From: Kushneria aurantia DSM 21353
GTDB lineage: Bacteria > Pseudomonadota > Gammaproteobacteria > Pseudomonadales > Halomonadaceae
Direction of reading: 5' to 3'
Length of the DNA stretch: 64,000 nucleotides
Assembly (NCBI RefSeq): GCF_000382245.1
Contig: NZ_KB907864.1
Coordinates: 8,424 to 72,423, forward strand
This document shows, in pieces, positions 37,105 to 44,756 of the stretch. A program made the position numbers and the translations under genes. A model generated the notes under the pieces. That model saw nothing but the letters and a program-made list of their open reading frames with translations. It was not told the DNA's origin and made no database searches. Positions within the stretch are counted from its first letter, which is position 1. Every line of letters starts with the position of its first letter.

Positions 37105-38331
37105 ATGACGTTCGATATGGCGATCGTCGGTGCCGGTCCGGTGGGAGCGGCGCTGGCGCTGGCGCTGGGTGAGCGGGGTTTCGACGTGGCGCTGCTCGAT
37201 GCCGGCAGTATGGCACCGGGCTGGCAGGCCGAGCGCATTGATGCGCGGGTCAGCGCCATCACGCCCGCTTCGCAGCGGCTGCTCGAACGGCTGGGCGTCT
37301 GGTCCGGCGTGTTGGATCGGCGCCTGTCGCCCTATACCCGGATGCGGGTATGGGACGGCGAGGGCAGCGGCGAGATCGCCTTCGACGCCGCCGAAATCGA
37401 TGCGCCGGCGCTGGGGCATATCGTCGAGAACAGCGCGCTGCGCGATGCGCTGCTGGGCCGTCTCGAAGCCTGTGACGGCGTCACCCTGCTGGCGCCGGCG
37501 CGGGTGACCGCATGCACACCGGCAGCGGGCGGTCGCTGCCTCGAGCTGGCCGACGGCCGACTCCTTCACGCCGCGCTGGTCGTCGGTGCCGATGGTGCCC
37601 GCTCCAGGCTGCGTGAGCTGACCGGGCTGGGCTGTCACGAATACGACACGGGGCAGAGTGCCATCGTGACCACGGTTCACCACCGCCACGATCACCAGGG
37701 CTGCGCGCGTCAGCGCTTCATGCGCAGTGGGCCGCTCGCCTTTCTGCCGCTGGCTGTCGCGGGCCGCCGCCAGGTGTCGTCGATCGTCTGGTCGCTGGAT
37801 AACGCGCGCGCCGAGACATTGTCCATGCTCGATGACGAGGCGTTCAGTCGCGAGCTGGCGCGGGATTTCGAGCTGCCTGCGGACGATATCGAGGGTATCG
37901 AAGCGCGCCACGTTTTTCCGCTGACCCAGCGCCATGCGCAGCGCTATGCCGACGAAGGCGTGGTGCTGGTAGGGGATGCGGCGCACAGCCTGCATCCGCT
38001 GGCCGGGCAGGGGGTCAACCTTGGCTTTCACGACATCGCCGTGCTCACCGAAGAGCTGGAGAGGGCGGCGCAGCGGGGCGCGGCGCTGGGCGATCTGCGC
38101 GTGCTGTCGCGCTATTCGCGCCGTCGGCGCGGCGACAACGCTTTGATGCTGACGCTGATGGACGCCTTTCGGCTCGGCTTTGGCACCACTGCGCCGCTGG
38201 TGCAGGTGGTGCGCAATGCGGGGCTCTCGATAACCGGCCGCTCGGCGTTGGCGCGGCGCTTTCTGATGCAGCAGGCGATGGGCGATCGCGGCGAGCTGCC
38301 GGCATTGATGCGGCCTTTCGAACCGGTCTGA
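37105..38331 (+). CDS. ubiI: 2-octaprenylphenol hydroxylase (UbiI/VisC)
   Basis: 408-residue FAD monooxygenase, predicted C5 hydroxylase. FAD motif IVGAGPVGAALALALG (about 6-21), DARVSAITPASQRLLERLGVW, DG motif GADGARSRL (about 163-171) and GD motif LVGDAAHSLHPLAGQGVNLG (about 288-307). The ATG at 37105 has AAGGAGGG upstream. A TTG one codon earlier is less likely. It closes the ygfB-pepP-ubiH-ubiI operon, with a parS site 10 bases past its stop. Confidence 0.93.
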   Translation: MTFDMAIVGAGPVGAALALALGERGFDVALLDAGSMAPGWQAERIDARVSAITPASQRLLERLGVWSGVLDRRLSPYTRMRVWDGEGSGEIAFDAAEIDAPALGHIVENSALRDALLGRLEACDGVTLLAPARVTACTPAAGGRCLELADGRLLHAALVVGADGARSRLRELTGLGCHEYDTGQSAIVTTVHHRHDHQGCARQRFMRSGPLAFLPLAVAGRRQVSSIVWSLDNARAETLSMLDDEAFSRELARDFELPADDIEGIEARHVFPLTQRHAQRYADEGVVLVGDAAHSLHPLAGQGVNLGFHDIAVLTEELERAAQRGAALGDLRVLSRYSRRRRGDNALMLTLMDAFRLGFGTTAPLVQVVRNAGLSITGRSALARRFLMQQAMGDRGELPALMRPFEPV

Positions 38332-38340
38332 TCGCGCCGA

Positions 38341-38356
38341 TGTTTCACGTGAAACA
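38341..38356. other. parS: parS site 4
   Basis: Perfect TGTTTCACGTGAAACA in the 49-base gap between the convergent ubiI and ctpA stops. It is followed by ATCGGCG like site 3 (CATCGGCG), so flanking bases are partly shared. Confidence 0.9.
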
Positions 38357-38380
38357 TCGGCGCTGCAGGGTGGCGGTGTC

Positions 38381-39775
38381 TCAGCGACTGTCGCCGCCGG
38401 ATTCGGCCGCCGTACCGGCGGCTGCGTCGCTCTCTTCCGAGTTATCATGCTGGCGCAACCCGCTCTGGCGGAAAACGTTGATGCCGCGCAGCAGGTTGAG
38501 CGCCTCGCCCAACTGGTAGTCCTCGGTGGCGATGGGGGACTCCGGTAACGCTGGCGCGTCATCGCTTTGTTCGGCGTTCTCCAGATGGCCGCGCAGGTCG
38601 GCCTCGCGAATCCCCGGGCCGCCCTGTTCGAGTTCCAGCCGTCCCGACTGCACCACGACATCCGGGGCGATGCCCTCGGCCTGAATGGAGCGTCCGCCGG
38701 GGGTGTAGTAAAGGGCCGTAGTGAGCTTGATGCCGGTGCCATCACCCAGCGGCATCACCGACTGTACCGAGCCCTTGCCGAAGCTCTCGGTGCCCAGCAC
38801 CACGGCGCGATGGTGATCCTGCAGGGCGCCGGCGACGATCTCGGCGGCCGAGGCGCTGCCGCCGTTGATCAGCACTACTATTGGCGTGTCGGGCAGTGCG
38901 GTCTGCGCCTTCGCCTCGAATTCGAGGCTGGCATCGGCCAGCCGCCCTTCGGTATAGACCACCAGACCGCCGTCGAGGAACAGGTCGGAGACGCCCACCG
39001 CGGCATCGAGCAGGCCGCCGGGATTATTGCGCAGGTCCAGCACCAGGCCCTGCAGCTCTCCCTCTGCCTGGAGCCCCTCGATCGCCGCCTGCGCCTCCTC
39101 GGCGGTATCGCTCTGGAACTGGCTGATGCGCAGGTAGCCGTAGCCGGGGCGCAGCACGCGCGAGCTGACGCTGTCGGACTCGATGTTGGCGCGCTCCAGC
39201 GTCACCTCGACAGGCTCCTCGGTGCTGTCGCGCAGCAGGGTGAGGCCGATCTCGCTGCCCGGCTCGCCGCGCATCAGTCTGACGGCTTCCTCCAGCGACA
39301 TCCCGTCGGTGGGCTGGCCGTCGATGGCGACAATCACATCCTGGGGCTGCAGGCCGGCGCGGGCAGCGGGGGTATCGTCGATCGGCGAAATGACCGTCAG
39401 TCGGCCATCCTCCATGCCCACTTCGATGCCGATGCCGCCGAAGGCCCCCTCGGTCATCTCCTGAAGGTTGCCGAAGGCGTCCTCGTCGAGATAGTCCGAG
39501 TGCGGGTCGAGCCCGTGCAGCATGCCGCGCATGGCGTCGCGCAGCAGGGTGCGGTCGTCGATCTCCTCTACCCAGGCACGTTTGATCTGTTCAAAGACCC
39601 GCCCCAGAGTGCGGATATCTTCCAGCGGCAGCGCCGCGTCGGCGCTCGCCGCCGGTGCAGTGCTGCCGGGTTCGGGGGCGGTTGTCGTCGGAGCGGGCTG
39701 TGACTCGGCGCCGGCTGCGGGAGCGAGCGTCAGCGCCGTGGCGAGCAGCAGCGTCGAGGTGAGGTAGCGCGACAT
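38381..39775 (-). CDS. ctpA: Carboxyl-terminal processing protease (S41 family)
   Basis: 464-residue periplasmic protease. It has a signal peptide (1-23, ending AGA), an Ala/Pro-rich linker, a PDZ domain (about 110-190: GIGIEVGMEDGRLTVISPID, VIVAIDGQPTDGMSL), and the S41 core with GLVLDLRNNPGGLLDAAVG, catalytic Ser in NGGSASAAEIVAGAL and Lys in ESFGKGSVQSV. The C-terminal tail (about 390-464) is Glu/Ala-rich. It lies downstream of gpmI and envC, a conserved cluster. Substrates probably include murein hydrolases. Confidence 0.93.
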   Translation of the reverse strand: MSRYLTSTLLLATALTLAPAAGAESQPAPTTTAPEPGSTAPAASADAALPLEDIRTLGRVFEQIKRAWVEEIDDRTLLRDAMRGMLHGLDPHSDYLDEDAFGNLQEMTEGAFGGIGIEVGMEDGRLTVISPIDDTPAARAGLQPQDVIVAIDGQPTDGMSLEEAVRLMRGEPGSEIGLTLLRDSTEEPVEVTLERANIESDSVSSRVLRPGYGYLRISQFQSDTAEEAQAAIEGLQAEGELQGLVLDLRNNPGGLLDAAVGVSDLFLDGGLVVYTEGRLADASLEFEAKAQTALPDTPIVVLINGGSASAAEIVAGALQDHHRAVVLGTESFGKGSVQSVMPLGDGTGIKLTTALYYTPGGRSIQAEGIAPDVVVQSGRLELEQGGPGIREADLRGHLENAEQSDDAPALPESPIATEDYQLGEALNLLRGINVFRQSGLRQHDNSEESDAAAGTAAESGGDSR

Positions 39776-39813
39776 GGAAACTCCCTGTGAAGCGTGTGGA
39801 CAGGGTGCGGCCG

Positions 39814-41184
39814 CTATCTCGCGGCCAGCCAGCCGTCCGGGTTGATCGTATTGCCGGCGCGACGCACTTCAAAATAGAGCGCCGGTCGCGACAGTCCGCC
39901 GCTATCACCGACATAGCCCAGCACGGCGCCGCGTTCGACGCGGTCGCCCTCGGCGACTGTCAGCCGCTGCTGGTGAGCGTAGAGCGACAGCACGCCGCCG
40001 TGATCGATGATCACCAGATAACCAAAGCCGCGCATCCAGTCGGCGAACACCACCTGGCCGGCAGCAGCGGCGTGAACCGGCGTACCGGCGCTGGCGGCGA
40101 TCATCACGCCATTGCGGTTGAGTCCTTCTCCCTGACCGTAGGCGGAGATCATGCGCCCCGCCACTGGCCAGCGCGAACTGCCGCTGCCGCTGGCGCGGTG
40201 GGTTACCGGCGGCGCACTGGCGGGGGGTGGCGAGGCGGTGGACGATGACGCGGGCGGCTCGCTCACCGCAATGCGTTCGTCGCTGTCGCTGGCGCTGATG
40301 TTCATCTCTTCATCGCTGAGCTGGTTCTGTGCCTGACGTTGCGCTTCGGCCTCGCGACGGGCCTGTTCCTGTCGCTGCTGCTCGAGGCGCGCCTGCTCAC
40401 GGCGTTCACGTTCGCGTCTTTCCCGTTCACGTCGCGCTGCCAGCTCACGCTCGAGGCGTTCGACCAGCTGCTGCGCTTCGGCGCGGTCGCTCTGCAGGCC
40501 GTCAAGACGTGACTGCCCTTCGCTGTAACGCTGATCGAGTGCCGTCAGCGCCTGTTCGCGCGTCCGGCGCTGCTCGGCCAGCCGGCTCTGGCGCTCGTTG
40601 AGTTCGGTGCCGACCTCTTCCAGCCGCGCCTGGCGGGTGGCGATATCGCGGCGGTTCTGCTGAAGCGCTGCTGCCAGTTCGCGCAGCCGCTGCAGTTGTT
40701 GGGTGCGTGCCTCGTTGAGGCGATTGAGATAGCGCTGGTAGCGGTCGATGGCGGCGGGGTCCTGATCACTCAGCAGCAGCTTGAGGCGCGGCTGTTCGCC
40801 CAGCTTGTAGAGCGCGCGAATCTGCTCGGCGAGCGCAGCGCGCTGCGCCTCGAACTGCGTGTTCAACGACTGCTGGCGCGTTTCGAGCTGCGCCAGCGCG
40901 TCGTTGAGCTCGTCACGTTGGGTGTTGAGCTCCTGTAGTCGCTGATGCGTGTCGGCCAGCGCTCGTTCGGCCTCCTCCAGCTGCTGGCGGGCCTCGCTGC
41001 GCCGGGTATCGGTCTGCGCCAGCTGCCGCTGCGCCTGTTCGACGCTGTCGCGAATCTCCTCGAGCTCCGCGCGGGAGGCATTGAGTTCGCTGGCCGCCAC
41101 CGGCAGTGACAGCAGAAGGCCGGACAGCAGAACGCCCGGCCAGCGCCGTAGCCGGCGAGAGACGAAGGATTTGAAGGGCGGCAC
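39814..41184 (-). CDS. envC: Murein hydrolase activator EnvC
   Basis: 456-residue periplasmic protein: N-terminal signal/anchor (about 10-32), a long coiled coil (about 35-275, heptads rich in Gln, Arg and Glu), then a C-terminal LytM domain (about 335-456). The LytM domain is degenerate: NRNGVMIAASAGTPVHAAAA, then DHGGVLSLYAHQ and RPALYFEVRR, where zinc-ligand positions of active M23 enzymes are lost. That is the EnvC form, which activates AmiA/AmiB and does not cut peptidoglycan itself. Between gpmI and ctpA as in other gammaproteobacteria. Confidence 0.93.
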   Translation of the reverse strand: MPPFKSFVSRRLRRWPGVLLSGLLLSLPVAASELNASRAELEEIRDSVEQAQRQLAQTDTRRSEARQQLEEAERALADTHQRLQELNTQRDELNDALAQLETRQQSLNTQFEAQRAALAEQIRALYKLGEQPRLKLLLSDQDPAAIDRYQRYLNRLNEARTQQLQRLRELAAALQQNRRDIATRQARLEEVGTELNERQSRLAEQRRTREQALTALDQRYSEGQSRLDGLQSDRAEAQQLVERLERELAARRERERRERERREQARLEQQRQEQARREAEAQRQAQNQLSDEEMNISASDSDERIAVSEPPASSSTASPPPASAPPVTHRASGSGSSRWPVAGRMISAYGQGEGLNRNGVMIAASAGTPVHAAAAGQVVFADWMRGFGYLVIIDHGGVLSLYAHQQRLTVAEGDRVERGAVLGYVGDSGGLSRPALYFEVRRAGNTINPDGWLAAR

Positions 41185-41196
41185 GCCTTGTATCGC

Positions 41197-42744
41197 TCAG
41201 CTGAAGTCGAGCAGCACCCGGCCGGTCATCTCTTCCGGCGGCGTCTGCCCCATCATGGCCAGCAGGGTGGGGGCAAGATCGCACAGCCGGCCGCCTTCGG
41301 CCAGCCGTGCGTCGCGGCTGCCGACATAGACCAGCGGTACCTGAAAGGTGGTGTGGGCGGTCTGCGGTTTGCCGGTCTCGGGGTCGACCATCTGTTCGGC
41401 GTTGCCGTGGTCGGCAGTCACCAGACAGGCGCCGCCGGCCCGCTCGATCGCCTCGATAACCCGACCCAGGCACACATCGACCGCCTCGATCGCTTTGGTG
41501 GCCGCCGCCAGGTCGCCGGTGTGGCCGACCATATCGCCATTGGCGTAGTTGCAGATCACCATGTCGAAGCGCCCCGAGTCGATCGCTTCGACAAGCCGGT
41601 CGGTGACCTCGAAGGCGCTCATTTCGGGTTTTTCGTCGTAGGTTTTAACGTCGCGCGGCGAGTCGACGAGAATGCGCTCCTCGCCGTCGAAGGTCTCTTC
41701 GCGGCCGCCGGAGAGAAAGAAGGTGACGTGGGCGTACTTCTCGGTTTCGGCGATACGCAGCTGGGTCAGCCCCTGCGAGGCGACGAATTCGCCCAGGGTG
41801 TTGGGCAGCTCCGCCGGGGGAAAGGCGACCGGCACATCGAGGTCGTCGGCATACTGCGTCATGGCGACAAAGTGCACATCGGGCGTGCGGTCGCGCTCGA
41901 AGCCGTCGAAATCGGGCGCGGCAATGGCTTTCGCCAGTTCGCGGGCGCGGTCGGCGCGGAAGTTGGCGAACAGCACCGCGTCGCCATCCTCGAGACGCAC
42001 CGGCGCGTCGCCGTCGCGCAGGCTGGTGGCGGTGACGAACTCGTCACTTTCGTCGCGGGCGTAAGCCGCTTGCAATGCCTTTGCGACATTGTGCTCGACG
42101 TGTTCGGCGTCGCCGTTGACCACCAGTCGCCAGGCCTCTTTTACCCGCTCCCAGCGGTTATCGCGGTCCATGGCGTAGAAGCGGCCAACCATCGAGGCCA
42201 CGTATCCCACCCCTTGCTGGCGCAGCAGGCCGTCGGCGCGCAGCAGCGAGTCATGAGCGCTCTGCGGCGCCGTGTCGCGGCCGTCGAGGAAGGCGTGGAT
42301 ATAGATTCTCCGCGCGCCACGCGCCTGCGCCAGTTCGGCCAGCGCCAGCAGATGGTCCTCGTGGCTGTGCACGCCGCCGGGTGACAGCAGCCCCATGATG
42401 TGAACCGCCCGGTCGTCGCCGACTGCGGCATCGATAGCGCCGGTCAGGGCCTCGTTGCGGCCCAGCTCATCGTCACGGATGGCTTTGGTGATACGGGTCA
42501 GGCTCTGGAATACCACACGGCCGGCGCCGATGTTCATGTGGCCGACTTCGGAGTTGCCCATCTGCCCCTCGGGCAGGCCGACGTTTTCGCCGTCGGTATG
42601 GATCAGGCTGTGCGGGTGCTCGGTCTTCAGGCGGTCCATTACCGGGGTATCGGCGGCAGCAACGGCGTTGTTGCGCTTTTCGGGGTTGTCGCCGTAGCCA
42701 TCGAGAATCAGCAGGGCGACCGGGCGAGGTTGTGCATCGGACAT
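41197..42744 (-). CDS. gpmI: 2,3-bisphosphoglycerate-independent phosphoglycerate mutase
   Basis: 515-residue two-manganese phosphoglycerate mutase interconverting 3- and 2-phosphoglycerate. It opens [20 protein letters not shown] (metal Asp), has the catalytic serine in [17 protein letters not shown] (about 60-76), and the C-terminal metal motifs ([31 protein letters not shown]). Full length. It leads the gpmI-envC-ctpA minus-strand operon and is divergent from the YibN-like rhodanese gene. Confidence 0.96.
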   Translation of the reverse strand: MSDAQPRPVALLILDGYGDNPEKRNNAVAAADTPVMDRLKTEHPHSLIHTDGENVGLPEGQMGNSEVGHMNIGAGRVVFQSLTRITKAIRDDELGRNEALTGAIDAAVGDDRAVHIMGLLSPGGVHSHEDHLLALAELAQARGARRIYIHAFLDGRDTAPQSAHDSLLRADGLLRQQGVGYVASMVGRFYAMDRDNRWERVKEAWRLVVNGDAEHVEHNVAKALQAAYARDESDEFVTATSLRDGDAPVRLEDGDAVLFANFRADRARELAKAIAAPDFDGFERDRTPDVHFVAMTQYADDLDVPVAFPPAELPNTLGEFVASQGLTQLRIAETEKYAHVTFFLSGGREETFDGEERILVDSPRDVKTYDEKPEMSAFEVTDRLVEAIDSGRFDMVICNYANGDMVGHTGDLAAATKAIEAVDVCLGRVIEAIERAGGACLVTADHGNAEQMVDPETGKPQTAHTTFQVPLVYVGSRDARLAEGGRLCDLAPTLLAMMGQTPPEEMTGRVLLDFS

Positions 42745-42908
42745 GATGGGTCCCTCTCAGTGCGAATGAAGCCCGGCGCCATGGCCGCATGGTTCGAAAG
42801 GCGGGCGGCCGGGATGGATAGTGCCGTCATGATAGCCTGGCAGCGCCCTGTCATCATGCCGATACCGGGTGGATCTGCGACGGGACGGACGTTGCCCCGA
42901 CGCTCGTG

Positions 42909-42914
42909 TATACT
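42909..42914 (+). promoter_or_regulatory. Candidate -10 upstream of the yibN-secB genes
   Basis: TATACT in CGTGTATACTGGG, 68 bases before the rhodanese ATG, in the 237-base gap to gpmI. The -35 is not obvious. Otherwise the gap holds no gene. Confidence 0.5.
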
Positions 42915-42981
42915 GGGCGCGCCTTGCGGGCGAGGCCGCGCGGGCGTGACACCATCGATACGACCGGGACGAGAGATTTTC

Positions 42982-43404
42982 ATGATCGACCAGCTGCTGG
43001 AGTTTGCCCAGAACCACCTTTTTCTGGTGGGCGCCTTTGTTGTGGTGCTGCTCGCCTGGCTCTCCTTTGAAGCGCGGCGCAGCGCCTCCGGCGGCGTCAG
43101 CTGCGGCGAGGCGACCGGCCTGATCAATCGCGATGACGCCGTGGTGCTCGACGTGCGCGAGGCAAAGGAGTTCAAGGCCGGTCACATCGCCGGGGCGGTC
43201 AATATTCCGGCCGACAAGCTCGACAGCAGTATGAACCGGCTGGAAAAGCATCGCGACAAGCCGATCATTGTGGTGGACAAAATGGGCCAGCACAGTGGTG
43301 GCGTGGTCACGAAGCTGCACAAGGCCGGTTTCGACGGCGCGCGGCGTCTCAAGGGCGGCCACTCGCAGTGGCAGGCCGACGGTCTGCCGGTGGTCACGCG
43401 CTGA
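42982..43404 (+). CDS. yibN: Membrane-anchored rhodanese-like protein (YibN-like)
   Basis: 140 residues. One N-terminal transmembrane helix (about 12-28: LFLVGAFVVVLLAWLSF) is followed by a cytoplasmic rhodanese fold (about 38-140: INRDDAVVLDVREAKEFKAGHIAGA, LKGGHSQWQADGLPVV). The active-site loop reads VVDKMGQHSGGV and has no cysteine, so sulfurtransferase activity is unlikely. YibN of E. coli lies next to secB and has been linked to YidC and membrane protein insertion. Here secB follows by 62 bases, but grxC, which separates them in E. coli, is missing. Confidence 0.88.
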   Translation: MIDQLLEFAQNHLFLVGAFVVVLLAWLSFEARRSASGGVSCGEATGLINRDDAVVLDVREAKEFKAGHIAGAVNIPADKLDSSMNRLEKHRDKPIIVVDKMGQHSGGVVTKLHKAGFDGARRLKGGHSQWQADGLPVVTR

Positions 43405-43466
43405 CAGCGCCTTCTGCCGTCCGCATCCGTACATTACGATTTGCACACCCAACAGGATAGAGCCGC

Positions 43467-43991
43467 ATGTCGGAAAACAACGCTACCGGAAACAACACCG
43501 GCAACGATGCCAGCCAGAATAGTGCCAACGGCGAACAGGGCAGCAACGCCGGCAACGTCCAGTTCGCCCTGCAGCGTATCTACGTCAAGGATATCTCCTT
43601 CGAGGCGCCCAACTCGCCGGCCATCTTCCAGCAGAAGTTTCGCCCCCGGGTCAAGCTCGACGTCGATAACGATCACACCAGCATTGGCGACGGCGTCTAC
43701 GAGGTGAGCGTGAAAGTGACCGCTCACGTCTACAACGGCGACGAAGAGACCACCGCTTTTCTCGCCGAAGTGCATCAGGCCGGCCTGTTTGCCATTGCCG
43801 GGCTGAACGAGGCGCAGCTCGACCACACCCTGGGCGCCTTCTGCCCCAACGTGCTGTTCCCCTACGCGCGCGAGTGCATCGACAACCTGGTGGGTCGCGG
43901 CACCTTCCCGGCGCTGATGCTGTCACCGGTCAACTTCGAGGCGCTCTACGCCCAGAAGAAGCAGGGTCAGCAGCAGAAGGCCGACGCCTGA
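43467..43991 (+). CDS. secB: Protein-export chaperone SecB
   Basis: 174-residue SecB, the tetrameric cytosolic chaperone that keeps preproteins unfolded and hands them to SecA. It has [25 protein letters not shown] (about 31-55), [26 protein letters not shown] and [19 protein letters not shown]. The first 30 residues form an Asn/Gly/Ser-rich, low-complexity extension ([20 protein letters not shown]) clearly longer than in E. coli, where the core begins near residue 10. Located between yibN and rsmE. Confidence 0.95.
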   Translation: MSENNATGNNTGNDASQNSANGEQGSNAGNVQFALQRIYVKDISFEAPNSPAIFQQKFRPRVKLDVDNDHTSIGDGVYEVSVKVTAHVYNGDEETTAFLAEVHQAGLFAIAGLNEAQLDHTLGAFCPNVLFPYARECIDNLVGRGTFPALMLSPVNFEALYAQKKQGQQQKADA

Positions 43992-44019
43992 GCGTTGACC
44001 GCCGCGACGAGGCCGCCGC

Positions 44020-44736
44020 ATGCGTATTCACGTTCCCGCTGCGCTGGCCGTTGGCGAGCGCCTGACACTGCCGGAGGCGGCAGCACATCATGTGGCGCGC
44101 GTCATGCGCCGGCGCGAGGGTGATCAGCTCGTCCTTTTTGACGGCTTTGGAACGGAAGTGGGTGCTCACATCGTGTCGATCGCCCGTCGCGAAGTTATTG
44201 TGCAGCTCGATGAACAGCGCGAGGCGCTACCGGAGTCGCCGCTGGCGGTCCACCTGGGGCTGGCAGTGGGCAAGGGCGATCGCATGGACTTCGCCATTCA
44301 GAAGTCCACCGAGCTGGGCGTCACTGCGATAACGCCGCTCTACACCGATTTCGGCGACGTGCGTCTGAAGGGCGAGCGGGCGCAGAAGAAGCTGGACCAC
44401 TGGCGTGGCGTGGCGGTCAGCGCCTGCGAGCAGTGCGGCCGCGCAACCCTGCCGCAGATTCATCCTGCCACGCCGCTGGCCGATTGGCTGGGCGCGCGTC
44501 GCGAGGCGCTGCGGCTGGTGCTGCATCCTCATGGGAGCGGTGATGCCCTGCCTGGCCGGGCTCCGGAAAATGCTGCCGTACTGATCGGCCCCGAAGGCGG
44601 GCTGAGCGATACAGAGTTGGCAAGCGCTCACCAACAGGGCTTTGCCGGCTGGATTCTGGGGCCGCGTATACTGCGCATGGAGACGGCGCCGGTGGTGGCA
44701 CTGTCGCTTTTACAGGTGCGCTACGGCGATCTCTGA
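44020..44736 (+). CDS. rsmE: 16S rRNA (uracil-1498-N3)-methyltransferase
   Basis: 238-residue SPOUT-class methyltransferase that methylates U1498 of 16S rRNA. It has the PUA-like N-terminal part (LTLPEAAAHHVARVMRRREGDQLVLFDG, about 15-42), LGLAVGKGDRMDFAIQKSTELGV (about 79-101), and the knotted SAM site IGPEGGLSDTELASA followed by LGPRILRMETAPVVALSLLQ. Full length. Starts 28 bases after secB and converges on the CBS-GGDEF-EAL gene with only 20 bases between stops. Confidence 0.95.
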   Translation: MRIHVPAALAVGERLTLPEAAAHHVARVMRRREGDQLVLFDGFGTEVGAHIVSIARREVIVQLDEQREALPESPLAVHLGLAVGKGDRMDFAIQKSTELGVTAITPLYTDFGDVRLKGERAQKKLDHWRGVAVSACEQCGRATLPQIHPATPLADWLGARREALRLVLHPHGSGDALPGRAPENAAVLIGPEGGLSDTELASAHQQGFAGWILGPRILRMETAPVVALSLLQVRYGDL

Positions 44737-44756
44737 ACGCTTCCGGGTCTCTTCTT

